Shown: in pieces, positions 42,549 to 51,439 of the stretch
Numbering within the stretch: the first letter of the stretch is position 1
Layout of the letters: the number at the start of each line of letters is the position of its first letter
Origin: a bacterium
GTDB taxonomy: Bacteria > Actinomycetota > Acidimicrobiia > Spongiisociales > Spongiisociaceae
Length of the DNA: 53,930 nucleotides
Assembly (NCBI GenBank): GCA_028821235.1
Contig: JAPPGV010000143.1
Span: 1-53,930 of the forward strand
Reading direction: 5' to 3'
Made by a program: the position numbers and the translations under genes
The notes under the pieces: generated by a model
Seen by the model: the letters and a program-made list of their open reading frames with translations, nothing else
Database searches by the model: none
What the model was told of the DNA's origin: nothing

Positions 42549-43511
42549 TCATCTGTCGTCGTCCCCGGACTCCTGGGAGTGGAAGATCCGGGAGAGGAAG
42601 TCGAGGAAACGCTCGCGATCCGCCCAGACCGCCACCCGGGCGTTCTTGGGTTGCGAGGCGAGGAAGGTGTGCGGTCGCTGGTCGACGACCGTGCGGCCCC
42701 GGGTGAGGGTCCCGTGCAGTTCAATCTCGACATTGGCCCGTTCGAACCTCACCAGATCCGGATCGACCAATGCGCCCACGGCCAGCGCATCGTGCACGGG
42801 AGCGCCGCCTCCCTCGACGGGCATCCTCGACTCGTACATGTGGATCCGTTCCGGCAGGAACGCGGCGGCGGTCAGGGCGGCCGGGGTCCCGGCTTCGGCC
42901 CAGCGGGCCACGTCGCCGGAGGTGACGGGGGCCATGTGGGTGGCGTCCAGGGGGAACATCTCGATCGGCGCGCCCGCCCGGAACACGACGTCGGCGGCTT
43001 CGGGATCCCAGTAGATGTTGGCCTCGGCGCTGGCCGAGATGTTGCTGACCGCGATGCCGCCCCCCATGATCGCGATCCGCTCGATGTTCGAGACGATCCC
43101 CGGACGCATCCGGAACGCCAGGGCGAGGTTGGTCAGCGGGCCGACCGCGGCAAGCGTGATCGGAGTCTCCGCGGTCGCCAATGTCTCGACGAGGAAATCG
43201 ACCGCATGCACCGGCTCGGCCGCGATCGACGGCTCCGGCAGGTCCAGATCCTGGGGCCAACCCGCGCTACGGTCGATCTGGCCGATGAGAGGACCGTCGG
43301 CCCCCCGGTACACGGGGACCCCGGAGATGGCGGCGCTCTCGAGGACCTTGAGGGTGTTCAATGTGGTGATCTCGACGGGACAGTTCCCGGCGACCGTGGT
43401 GACCGCGATCAGGTTCAGGTCCGGATGGAGGGCGCCCACCAGCAGCGCTATCGCATCGTCGGAACCCGTGTCGCAATCGATGATCAGATCTTCCGACACT
43501 CGCCCCTCCAC
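42549..43511 (-). CDS. inosine-uridine preferring nucleoside hydrolase family protein
   Basis: The enzyme (320 residues) cleaves the N-glycosidic bond of ribonucleosides. The N-terminal DxDxGxDD calcium/ribose motif is present as IIDCDTGSDDAIAL (Asp12, Asp14, Asp18, Asp19). Further family blocks are NTLKVLESAAISGVPVYRGADGPL, TLAAVGPLTNLALAF, IAIMGGGIAVSNISASAEANIYWDPEAADVVF (the N-x-x-x-D region) and the C-terminal VHDALAVGALVDPDLV with the metal Asp. It is the first gene of its operon and points to nucleoside or nucleoside-like substrates for the transporter. Confidence 0.92.
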   Translation of the reverse strand: MEGRVSEDLIIDCDTGSDDAIALLVGALHPDLNLIAVTTVAGNCPVEITTLNTLKVLESAAISGVPVYRGADGPLIGQIDRSAGWPQDLDLPEPSIAAEPVHAVDFLVETLATAETPITLAAVGPLTNLALAFRMRPGIVSNIERIAIMGGGIAVSNISASAEANIYWDPEAADVVFRAGAPIEMFPLDATHMAPVTSGDVARWAEAGTPAALTAAAFLPERIHMYESRMPVEGGGAPVHDALAVGALVDPDLVRFERANVEIELHGTLTRGRTVVDQRPHTFLASQPKNARVAVWADRERFLDFLSRIFHSQESGDDDR

Positions 43512-43891
43512 CCGACAAATCTCTCCGGGAGGCTATCACCCTCGAGGCCGTCAAGGCCGGTCGAAAAACTGCGCTGTATCGGCCGGTTAAGAACTGCGCG
43601 GTCAGTGGGGTGGTCTCCTTTCGGTTGCCTTGGAGTCGGTAGCTCCGGTCGGTGTTTGATCGGATACGGGGGCTTCTCATCGCCGCCTCCGAACGTGTCA
43701 GCGACCGGGGCCGGACACGGCTGCGTGGCTTCCTCACCGAACCGTATAGTAGTATCAACTATTAAACCCGATGAGGGAAGCGGCTAAGTTGACTGACCAC
43801 CCAAACCGGGCGCAAGCTCTTTGTAGCCCTTTTCCGAAGCGCGGTCCGCGTTCCAGTGGCCGACGCGCTCGCCGGACTCGGACGACTGAGG
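43512..43891. other. intergenic region between divergent genes with two direct repeats
   Basis: A pair of direct repeats lies at 43555-43600: GGCCGGTCGAAAAACTGCGC and, 26 bases on, GGCCGGTTAAGAACTGCGC. An AT-rich run (TATAGTAGTATCAACTATTA, 43744-43763) about 130 bases before the surface-protein gene is a candidate promoter. No convincing gene. Confidence 0.5.
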
Positions 43892-46246
43892 ATGCTGTCC
43901 GCGTTGATTCTCAAGCGATGGGTTGCGGCATCGAGTGTGGTCGCGGTGTTGGCTGTGGGTGCTGTCGCAGCGGCGCAGTCCGGCGACGACTGCTACGCGG
44001 GCCTGGTGGTGGGTCCGGGGGAGAGTTGCACCTACCCAGGCACGACTCAGGAGTTCTCGGTCGATGACGCCGGCTGGGGGCACTTCATCTTCGCCGCCTC
44101 CGGAACGGGTATCGACATGCGCGGCACGACCTTCAACGGAGTCACCTACAACTTCAAGGCCTCCAAGCAAGCCGACGGCACCTGGCTCATCGAGACCGCC
44201 GGCGCGACAACAACCACCAACACAACGGTGGTATCGACCGGGTTCCCGGACGTGGCGCCGGACCACTACGCCTTCGAGGCTGTCGAATGGGCGGTCGAGG
44301 TCGGCGTGACCGCCGGCTACACCGATGGCACGTTCAAACCGCAGCGGCCTCTCATCAAGCGGCACGCGGTCGTGTTCATGGAACGCTTCTACGACGAGAT
44401 CCTTCAAGCCGAGGAGTCAGAGGACTTCACCCGTGCCGACATGATGGTGCTACTCAAAGCCATCAACGACGGCACCATCCGCGGGACCGGGTCCGGCACC
44501 GCAGCCGAGTCGCCTTCACGACAGGGAGCGAGCCGGCGTTTCTCAGACGTGGCGCCGGACCACTACGCCTTCGAGGCTGTCGAATGGGCGGTCGAGGTCG
44601 GCGTGACCGCCGGCTACACCGATGGCACGTTCAAACCGCAGCGGCCTCTCATCAAGCGGCACGCGGTCGTGTTCATGGAACGCTTCTACGACGAGATCCT
44701 TCAAGCCGAGGAGTCAGAGGACTTCACCCGTGCCGACATGATGGTGCTGCTCAAAGCCATCAACGACGGCACCCTGACCGCTGCCCGGCAAGCGCCCGGG
44801 TCCGACGCAATGTTCCCGGGTTCGCCGGAGTCGGATAGAGCCGCGCTTGTTGCGTTGTATCACGCCACCGACGGACCCAACTGGCACGTCAACGACAACT
44901 GGCTTACAGACGAACCCTTGGGGAATTGGTACGGAGTCACCACTGACCACACCGGCCGAGTCGTTCGACTGGTACAACATTACAATGGTCTCGCGGGCGA
45001 ACTGCCACCTCAACTTGGTGACCTGGACGCTGTCGAGACGGTTGAGTTGAACGGCATCGATAGCAATAACCTCGACCTATCACCGCTGTCAGGTCTAGCA
45101 CGGCTGCGTCACCTTACGCTGTTCAGTTCTCAGGTTTCTGACCTTTCAGGACTGACGGACCTACCTCAACTCGAGACCCTTCAGCTTTCTGATAACGAGA
45201 TCCATGATCTATCGCCGATTCTACGTCTCCACAGCTTGCGGACTCTGAATGTGGCGGAGAACCCTCTCAGTCGTCGGTCCGTCCACACACTCATTCCGAT
45301 TCTCGAAGCCAGGGGTGTCCAAGTTTATCATCACGGCTACGCCCTTGGCGACGGCGATTTGACCGTTGAAGATGGCCCATTGATTTACAACGACAATCTG
45401 GTTGTATTGCCGGTAGCAAAAGGTTCAGGACTCCTGGCCTACACGTCGACCTTCTACCGCCATTTCGAAGATGACTTTGACTTTCTGGTGATTGTGAATA
45501 TTGATGGTGAGTCTGAGATAGGTGCCGGTGGGTATTATATCCCCGTAGCCAATGATATACAGGGGATTGGGCAAGCGCTATACTCGTATAGCAACGAATT
45601 TGGATCAGCCGGGAAACTCCACGGAGTCCCATACTTCAGTGAACCCTGGTGGTTTCGGGGTATCATTCTGCACGAGGTGATGCATAGGTGGGCTGCCTAC
45701 GGCCACCATCCCCTCGCGCACGGTTCACACTTTGCTGACTTCAGCAACATCTTCGGGGCGTTTGGTGGAGAGTTCTCTTCTTCTTTCGACCAGATCGTCG
45801 ATCTCGGAGATGGCCAGTTCCGTGCCGACAAACAGGAATGGTCTTACACGTATGGCCCACTAGAGCTCTACTTCGCAGGTCTCATTCCTTCAGAAGAGGT
45901 ACCTGACTTTTGGGTCGCCGTTGATGGAGCGTGGGTCGATCAAGAATCTGGGGTGTTCTCTGCAACCCGGATAGAGCCGTTCACCGTAACCGATGTCATC
46001 GCTGCATACGGGCGACGGGTTCCTCATGTGTCCAGCTCCCAACGTGAGTTCAGGGCCGCAGTGATTCTGCTGTTGGATGAGCAGAATCCGACAGTGGATT
46101 CGAAGCTGCTCGAGAGCTTGAGTAGCGACATAGCTTGGTTCAGCTTCATCGGTGCGGATGAGTCCTCCGAAGAGAACTTCTTCGAAGCGACCGGGGGTCG
46201 GGCTACTTTCAGAACCGATGGCCTGGCGCAGACGCTCAACAACTAG
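43892..46246 (+). CDS. exported SLH - LRR - HExxH metallopeptidase-like surface protein
   Basis: The start is set at ATG 43892, giving 784 residues and a clean signal peptide (LKRWVAASSVVAVLAVGAVA). About residues 120-195 and 219-294 are two almost identical SLH domains (DVAPDHYAFEAVEWAVEVGV, encoded by a 228-base duplication). Residues about 310-470 are leucine-rich repeats with the cap YHATDGPNWHVNDNW and units such as LPQLETLQLSDNEIHDL. From about 480 comes a domain I do not recognise that contains HEVMHRW (His594, Glu595, His598), a zinc-peptidase type motif. G+C drops sharply in this last part (25 of 60 bases at 45481-45540, against 39 of 60 at 44281-44340). Probably a surface enzyme assembled from parts of different origin. 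Confidence 0.85.
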   Translation: MLSALILKRWVAASSVVAVLAVGAVAAAQSGDDCYAGLVVGPGESCTYPGTTQEFSVDDAGWGHFIFAASGTGIDMRGTTFNGVTYNFKASKQADGTWLIETAGATTTTNTTVVSTGFPDVAPDHYAFEAVEWAVEVGVTAGYTDGTFKPQRPLIKRHAVVFMERFYDEILQAEESEDFTRADMMVLLKAINDGTIRGTGSGTAAESPSRQGASRRFSDVAPDHYAFEAVEWAVEVGVTAGYTDGTFKPQRPLIKRHAVVFMERFYDEILQAEESEDFTRADMMVLLKAINDGTLTAARQAPGSDAMFPGSPESDRAALVALYHATDGPNWHVNDNWLTDEPLGNWYGVTTDHTGRVVRLVQHYNGLAGELPPQLGDLDAVETVELNGIDSNNLDLSPLSGLARLRHLTLFSSQVSDLSGLTDLPQLETLQLSDNEIHDLSPILRLHSLRTLNVAENPLSRRSVHTLIPILEARGVQVYHHGYALGDGDLTVEDGPLIYNDNLVVLPVAKGSGLLAYTSTFYRHFEDDFDFLVIVNIDGESEIGAGGYYIPVANDIQGIGQALYSYSNEFGSAGKLHGVPYFSEPWWFRGIILHEVMHRWAAYGHHPLAHGSHFADFSNIFGAFGGEFSSSFDQIVDLGDGQFRADKQEWSYTYGPLELYFAGLIPSEEVPDFWVAVDGAWVDQESGVFSATRIEPFTVTDVIAAYGRRVPHVSSSQREFRAAVILLLDEQNPTVDSKLLESLSSDIAWFSFIGADESSEENFFEATGGRATFRTDGLAQTLNN
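44249..44773 (+). repeat. 228-base direct duplication encoding an SLH domain
   Basis: 44249-44476 and 44546-44773 agree at every position I compared except one third-codon base (GTGCTA versus GTGCTG). The 297-base spacing includes a non-repeated 69-base linker. Confidence 0.9.
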
Positions 46247-46409
46247 ATCGCTGAGCCTCACCGGGTATTGCGCAGGCTGTGGTGCGCCCCTGGGTGTCAC
46301 ACGGTGGGGATAGTTGGCCGTCAAGTATGAGTGTTTTCGCGTTCTCGGCGTCCCAGGCTTCCCGCTGCGGTGTTCAGTCCGTTCCGGGTATCGGCAACGA
46401 GTCCGGGAG

Positions 46410-48140
46410 TCAGTCCCTGGGTTCGTTCGCCGTAACGTCGGCCCCGCTCTCCGCCAGGCGGGCGACGAGTCCCTTCCGACCACCGGTGGAATCGAACCGC
46501 TCCCACGCCTGGGCGAAGTCGGCCCGGCGCATCGCAGCCTGACGGTTCTGGCCGCCGATCAACTGGCCCAATGCGATGAGCTGGCCTCGGTTGCTGCTGC
46601 GCATGGGTAAGCCTTCGGCGTAGCGGCGAAGGAACTGGCCGGCAACGCATGCGTCCTGGAACTCGCCCAGCACATCCTGAAGTTTCTTCAGCCGCCTGGT
46701 CTCCGCCTTCAGCAACCCGCCATAGGCCGGCCGGAAGAACTCGAGGAGGTAACGCAGCTGCTTGCATCGAATCCTCAGCGCATGCAGCGACTCGTCCCTG
46801 GACGCGGACGTGATCGCACGACCACGGCGCACCACACCCCGGTAGCGCTTACCGATGAGCAGCTGCGCGCCGTCGCCGACCGTGACCGAACCCAAGGCCT
46901 CCATGGTGCGCGCGGACGGACCCCGTTCGAGCGATTGCGCAAAGTCCGCCTTCAGACGCCCGTACCTCCGGCTGGTCAGGCAGGTCAGCAAACGCCTTCG
47001 CTCCTCCTGCCACCGGTCGGCGAGATACTGCTGGTAGTCGTCCAGGTGCGCAGCATCCTCCGGGGCAATCTCGGACAGGAAGCCCGGGAGGTTCCCCATG
47101 GCGACGTCGAGGTCCCGCACACCGCCGAGCGTGGCCGCGAGCCATTTGAACTCGCCGTTGAACGAGCGGATCGAGGCGGGCAGCACCTTCTTGAAAGCGC
47201 GCAGCGCGGAACGGAGGCGGCGCGTCGCCACCCGCATCTTGTGCACGCCTTCGGGGTCCAGACCCTCCCAGGCCCTGGGCTCCTGGGCGATCATCTCCTC
47301 GAACTGCTCGAGCAAGCGGCCGTAAGCCAGGTGGATGGCCGGATCGGACGGCGCGGGCTTCCGTTCCCGCAACGCCAGAACGAACTGGGTGCTCGCCAGC
47401 AACACCGTTCCCGGAGCCCGCGGGGGCGACAGGCCCGCGGTCTGCAGTCCCCGTTCGAACTTGCTGAGGCGGGCGGCCAGAAGGCCGAACCGTTGTTGCG
47501 TTTCCGCGGCCAGTTGCCGTAGCGACTCCTCCCCACCCTCCTTCAGCTCGATCTCCAGTTCCACGAACGCCATGCGGCCCGGCGCCGGCTTCTTGACCGG
47601 GCCGTCGGTGGTGATGGTCGTCCGGTCGATCCCCAGTTCCACCAGCGCACCATCGGGCAGCCGGATGTCGAACAGGCGACGGTGCGTCCGAACGCGGAAG
47701 AGCTTCCGCAGGTCCCCCGACCGGAGACCGCCGGACCGGTCGGCGACATGCTCGGCAACCAGAGGGTGGCTGCCGTCCTGCGGAAAGGCCGTGACCCGGC
47801 GCTCGACCTCCTCGCGCTTCTGCACGATCCCGTCCCGCAGCTTGTTGGACTTCAGGGTCATGCTCTTGTCGCCCGAGCGGTCGCGCCACCGGTACGCCCA
47901 CCCCGCCCTGAACAGATGCCAACCGGGAGTGTCCCAGTAGTCATCCACGATGTCCACGGTCAAGGCGGACTGCACGTCGTACGAGTCGAGAGAGTCGATC
48001 AGATCCTCAACGTGCGCGGCGTCTTCGATCAGGAACTTCGCTTCGATCTCCGAGTGAGCCGCCTCGAGCGGAGAAGGCGCGTCCTCCTCGGGCGTGCCGT
48101 CTCCCGGTGGTTCCGGGACTGATCCCAGCCGTGAGACCAT
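46410..48140 (-). CDS. CYTH-CHAD domain protein
   Basis: The 576-residue product is read from ATG 48140 behind ACAGGAGACC; an upstream ATG at 48176 has no such site. The N-terminal CYTH domain (about 30-230) has the EIEAKFLI (ExExK) signature, followed by YWDTPGWHLFRAGWAYRWRD and VELEIELKEG. Such domains are triphosphatases. The C-terminal CHAD domain (about 270-560) is rich in His/Arg/Lys helices, for example GVHKMRVATRRLRSALRAFKKVL and LHALRIRCKQLRYLLEFFRP, and binds polyphosphate. This is the YgiF-like arrangement. It is divergently transcribed from the sugar receptor gene. Confidence 0.92.
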   Translation of the reverse strand: MVSRLGSVPEPPGDGTPEEDAPSPLEAAHSEIEAKFLIEDAAHVEDLIDSLDSYDVQSALTVDIVDDYWDTPGWHLFRAGWAYRWRDRSGDKSMTLKSNKLRDGIVQKREEVERRVTAFPQDGSHPLVAEHVADRSGGLRSGDLRKLFRVRTHRRLFDIRLPDGALVELGIDRTTITTDGPVKKPAPGRMAFVELEIELKEGGEESLRQLAAETQQRFGLLAARLSKFERGLQTAGLSPPRAPGTVLLASTQFVLALRERKPAPSDPAIHLAYGRLLEQFEEMIAQEPRAWEGLDPEGVHKMRVATRRLRSALRAFKKVLPASIRSFNGEFKWLAATLGGVRDLDVAMGNLPGFLSEIAPEDAAHLDDYQQYLADRWQEERRRLLTCLTSRRYGRLKADFAQSLERGPSARTMEALGSVTVGDGAQLLIGKRYRGVVRRGRAITSASRDESLHALRIRCKQLRYLLEFFRPAYGGLLKAETRRLKKLQDVLGEFQDACVAGQFLRRYAEGLPMRSSNRGQLIALGQLIGGQNRQAAMRRADFAQAWERFDSTGGRKGLVARLAESGADVTANEPRD

Positions 48141-48618
48141 GGTGTGGTCTCCTGTTTCGACACGTACCTGGTTCAAGATCCAGGGGCATACAGCTTACTT
48201 TGACCGCGTATTCAGCGCTGAACAGAGGGCCCATCCGGCCGCGAAACGTGGGTTGGCGTGTAATGCCGACAACGACGGTCCGGAGCCGATTGCCTCCACC
48301 TAAACCCACGCAGCCGGATCCCCATGTATGGCCATGATCCGCCCAGCACATCCGGAATGCTAAGAAAACCAGTGGACGCCGATCTCGGGCCAGGGTTAGG
48401 GTTGACCCATCCTTGATCGAGAGATGATGGCAGGCATCCCAGCCGATCCGACGGGAAGCTGCGTTCCCCGAGCACTCCCACGCGGGATCGCTCCCGAAGC
48501 CGTTCGCAACGTTCTCGTCGGGCTCCTCGATCCGCTATCACGCTCGATAGGAGGTATTGCCAGGTAGTGACGGTCCGCGCCAGGCGGACAGGCACGAATC
48601 AAGGGAGGGCCCAGGGCC
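48141..48618. other. gap between divergent genes
   Basis: No gene supported; open frames here give Arg/Pro-rich products. A GATAGGAGGT at 48548-48557 looks like a ribosome site, but only ATG 48619 behind AAGGGAGGGCCC starts a recognisable protein. Confidence 0.4.
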
Positions 48619-50058
48619 ATGTGGAGCAAGAGCAAATGGAGAGCCGCCGCGTTCGCGGCATTGACGCTAGCGCTGGTCATGTCAGCGTGCGGAGCAGAGG
48701 AGGAACCCGCTCCGGAGGAACCCGAAGCAGCCGCGGTCACCACCGCCGCGCCCGAGCCTGCTCCCGAACCCGCTCCCGAGGAACCCGAAGAAGCCGCGGT
48801 CACCACCGCCGCGCCCGAGGCCGCTCCTGCGGAGGACCCCGACGCCTGTGACGAGATCATCACGCTCCGGTTGCTCCGCTGGCAGGGAGACACGCTCGAC
48901 ATCGCCATCGCCGACTACAAGGAAGTGGAACCCTGCGTCGAGATCGCGGTCGAGGAAGTGCCGTTCGGCCAGCTGTACGAGAAGATCAGCATCGTGGCGA
49001 CGTCGGACGATCCCCCCGACATCCTCCTCTACGACGGGCCGTTCACCCAGTCCTACGCGGAGGCCGGGATGCTGCTGCCCCTCGACGACTACATCAGCGA
49101 CGAGCACCTGAACGACATCCTCTTCGCCACCCGGTCCGAGCACAGCTACCAGGGCGTGCTGTACTCGCCCGGGCTGGAGCAGTCGGCCATGGCCCTCTTC
49201 TACAACAAGGACATGACCGACGCCGCGGGCATCAACCCGCCGCAGGACATCTCGGAGGCCTGGACGTGGGAGGAGGCCGTGGCGGCCTTCCAGAAGATCC
49301 AGGATGAGGGGATCGCGGAGTGGGGCCTGGCCCCGTCGGCCTTCGGCGACGGCACGCCCGGCTTCGCCTACCGGGACCTCATCATGACGAGGTCGATGGG
49401 CGATCCGAATGCTGCCATGGACTCGTCCGCCTACCGCACCTTCTGGGCCATATCCGACGACGGATGCACGGTGGACGGGTACCTGAACACGCCTGAGGCG
49501 ATCGAAGGGCTCGAGTTCTACGCCAAGATGTTCAACGAGTGGGAGATCACGCCGAAGGTCGGGATCCCGAACGCCCTCCTCGACGGGACCGCGGCGTTCG
49601 GCCTGGAGCCCCCCTTCGTGGCGGGAGTCCTGGAGGCCAACGCCGACTTCGAGTGGGGGATCACGCCGGTGCCCTACTTCAACACGCCGTTCACCCATAC
49701 GGGTAGCGTCACGGTCGGCGTCAGCGCCAAGACGAAGTACCCCGACGAGGCCGCCGCGTTCGTGATGTTCGCCACCAACCCGGAGCAGTCCAAGAAGTAC
49801 TCGGACAACTACCAGTCCCTGCCGGTCCGCCAGTCCATCCTGGATCTGCAGACGTTCTTCGAGGTGTACCCGCAGAGCATCTTCGCCGAGTCGCTCGCAG
49901 TGGCCGGGCAACCGCGGCCCCCGACTCCGGCGTTCACCCAGTACGAGCAGATCGTGACCACCGCCCTCGGTGACATCGCCCTCGGCGCCGACGCGCAGGA
50001 GACCATGGATTCGGCCGTGGCCCAACTGGACCCGATCCTGGCCCGCTACTGCGGCTAG
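48619..50058 (+). CDS. sugar-type ABC transporter substrate-binding lipoprotein (SBP_bac_1)
   Basis: The 479-residue receptor has a signal peptide and lipobox ALVMSAC (Cys24 by my count). A 50-residue Pro/Glu/Ala/Thr linker then repeats EEPE-A-AAVTTAAPE twice. The binding domain starts near ITLRLLRWQGDTLDIAIADYKEVEP and contains DPPDILLYDGPFTQSYAEAGMLLPLDDYI, ALFYNKDMTDAAGI and GVSAKTKYPDEAAAFVMFA, as in UgpB/MalE relatives. It is the probable receptor of the MalF/MalG-type permeases at 40718-42509, although it is 6 kb away on the opposite strand. Confidence 0.9.
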   Translation: MWSKSKWRAAAFAALTLALVMSACGAEEEPAPEEPEAAAVTTAAPEPAPEPAPEEPEEAAVTTAAPEAAPAEDPDACDEIITLRLLRWQGDTLDIAIADYKEVEPCVEIAVEEVPFGQLYEKISIVATSDDPPDILLYDGPFTQSYAEAGMLLPLDDYISDEHLNDILFATRSEHSYQGVLYSPGLEQSAMALFYNKDMTDAAGINPPQDISEAWTWEEAVAAFQKIQDEGIAEWGLAPSAFGDGTPGFAYRDLIMTRSMGDPNAAMDSSAYRTFWAISDDGCTVDGYLNTPEAIEGLEFYAKMFNEWEITPKVGIPNALLDGTAAFGLEPPFVAGVLEANADFEWGITPVPYFNTPFTHTGSVTVGVSAKTKYPDEAAAFVMFATNPEQSKKYSDNYQSLPVRQSILDLQTFFEVYPQSIFAESLAVAGQPRPPTPAFTQYEQIVTTALGDIALGADAQETMDSAVAQLDPILARYCG

Positions 50059-50079
50059 CAAGAGCCGCTAAAGGCTGAC

Positions 50080-50122
50080 CCCCGCAATGCTCCGGCGGCA
50101 CCGCCCGTCGCGGCATGCGGGG
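50080..50122 (+). terminator. imperfect hairpin after the sugar receptor gene
   Basis: CCCGCAATGC pairs with GCATGCGGG around a GC-rich loop (one bulge). There is no T-run. It may act as a weak terminator or mRNA-protecting hairpin after the receptor cistron. Confidence 0.35.
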
Positions 50123-50350
50123 TGAGGCGTTCGCACAGGCAAGGCGAGCGTGCGCGCACATGCGCCCGCTGCTCCTCGACGAACCGGAGAGTCCATACGG
50201 GCACGGAGACCCCACGGTTTCGGTCCTCGACAGTCGTGTTATATCGGCAACCGTGAAATACTCACGTGTGTGTCAGGTGAACCGTCCGGCCCTTGACGCC
50301 CGGGCGCGGTACGATGGATCGTCAGCCGGTCTCAGGAAGGAACATCGTCG

Positions 50351-50560
50351 ATGGCTACCGCCACCCAAAGCTACGTGGACGCACACACCGACCGCCTCAA
50401 CGAGCGACTACGTGCGGACCAGGCAAAGGCCCTGTTGCGTATTGCCGAATACATCAACGAATCGAACAAGGCACGGTCTCGGGAGACGATGTGGATGACC
50501 GGCGTCCTGCTGGCGGCTATGGCGTCCGTCGCCGGTCTCATCATCGCGGTACTGCGATGA
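50351..50560 (+). CDS. small coiled-coil, tail-anchored membrane protein
   Basis: The product has 69 residues with GGAAGGAAC upstream of the ATG. Residues 1-46 form a charged helix (YVDAHTDRLNERLRADQAKA) and residues 48-68 one membrane segment (MWMTGVLLAAMASVAGLIIA) ending in VLR. The plan is the same as in the duplicated proteins at 5534 and 5842, though sequence identity is low. Function unknown. Confidence 0.65.
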   Translation: MATATQSYVDAHTDRLNERLRADQAKALLRIAEYINESNKARSRETMWMTGVLLAAMASVAGLIIAVLR

Positions 50561-50635
50561 GTTCCGGGTCCCGAGCCTGGTGAAACCGTAAGTAGGTCCG
50601 AGCGCCGCTCCGTCGATCTGCCAAGCCATCCGGGC

Positions 50636-50857
50636 CTACGGTGCTGCGTCCCGACCCCCCGACTCGGCGCGTAACGCCTCGATCATCGCGGGCAGGTCGT
50701 CGGGCCCCAGCGCGACAGGCGGGGGTTCCCCGGATGCGAGTTGCCGCTGCAACGTGCGTTCGGCGGACAGGAAGGCATCGTCGTACACCGAGAAGTCGAA
50801 ACCGGGATCGACCGGAGCGTCCGACTCGTCGAGGCGACTCCAGTCCCCGGAACCCAC
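50636..50857 (-). CDS. small hypothetical protein
   Basis: A 73-codon acidic frame (FDFSVYDDAFLSAERTLQRQ, PDDLPAMIEALRAESGG) with GTG start behind GGAGAGG. Composition is protein-like, but no family is recognised. It is divergent from the DUF3830 gene. Confidence 0.4.
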   Translation of the reverse strand: MGSGDWSRLDESDAPVDPGFDFSVYDDAFLSAERTLQRQLASGEPPPVALGPDDLPAMIEALRAESGGRDAAP

Positions 50858-50932
50858 TGCCTCTCCATCCGTCGGGATCCCTACATAGAGTAACGATCCA
50901 TGAGCCCCGTGGACAGAGGCATAGAGGCGTCA

Positions 50933-51439
50933 ATGTCGCAACCCGGCAGCGGACTCCGGGTGTTCATCGACGATGAGTTCGTGGCGACCGCCGTGCTCAG
51001 ATTCGACGTCGCGAGCCGGACCGCGTCCGCCATCAGGGACGTGCTCCCGCTGGAAGCAACCCTCATGCACATCACGTGCTCCGGCGAAGGAGTCTTCTTC
51101 CCCATCGACGCCGAGTTGGCGATCGACACGGTGCCGGGCGGGGCAGGATCCGACGGGGTCACGGATGAAGGGGTCGTCGTCCACGGCCTCCCGCTCGTCC
51201 ACCCCGAGAACCTCACCGTGTACCTGTCGCAGGGCGACTTCGTCCTGACCCCCGACAAGGCCTGCATCATCGCCTACGGCAGAAGGTGCATCGTCCGCTC
51301 CTACGTCGGCGACCTGCCGAGCAACGCCTTCGCCTACATGCGCGATCCGGACGGCCTCGATCGACTTGAGATTCTCGCCAAGCGAACCCTCAAGGAGGGA
51401 GCCAAGACGATCCGGCTCGAACCGGACACCACCCGGTGA
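50933..51439 (+). CDS. DUF3830 cyclophilin-like protein
   Basis: The 168-residue protein is read from ATG 50933 (AGAGGC upstream); ATG 50900 is the alternative. The pattern LRVFIDDEFVATAVLRFDVA, AIRDVLPLEATLMHITCSGEGVFFPID, HPENLTVYLSQGDFVL and ACIIAYG matches DUF3830, a cyclophilin-like β-barrel family of unknown biochemical role that I recall near catabolic enzymes. It is coupled to the kinase gene by GTGA. Possibly an auxiliary or isomerase-like member of the pathway. Confidence 0.7.
   Translation: MSQPGSGLRVFIDDEFVATAVLRFDVASRTASAIRDVLPLEATLMHITCSGEGVFFPIDAELAIDTVPGGAGSDGVTDEGVVVHGLPLVHPENLTVYLSQGDFVLTPDKACIIAYGRRCIVRSYVGDLPSNAFAYMRDPDGLDRLEILAKRTLKEGAKTIRLEPDTTR

Noticed and set aside
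41379-43787. 802-codon plus-strand open frame over the permease and nucleoside hydrolase genes
   Set aside because: It is a shadow of three well-supported minus-strand genes; the product is Arg/His/Gly/Glu-rich and unlike any protein family.
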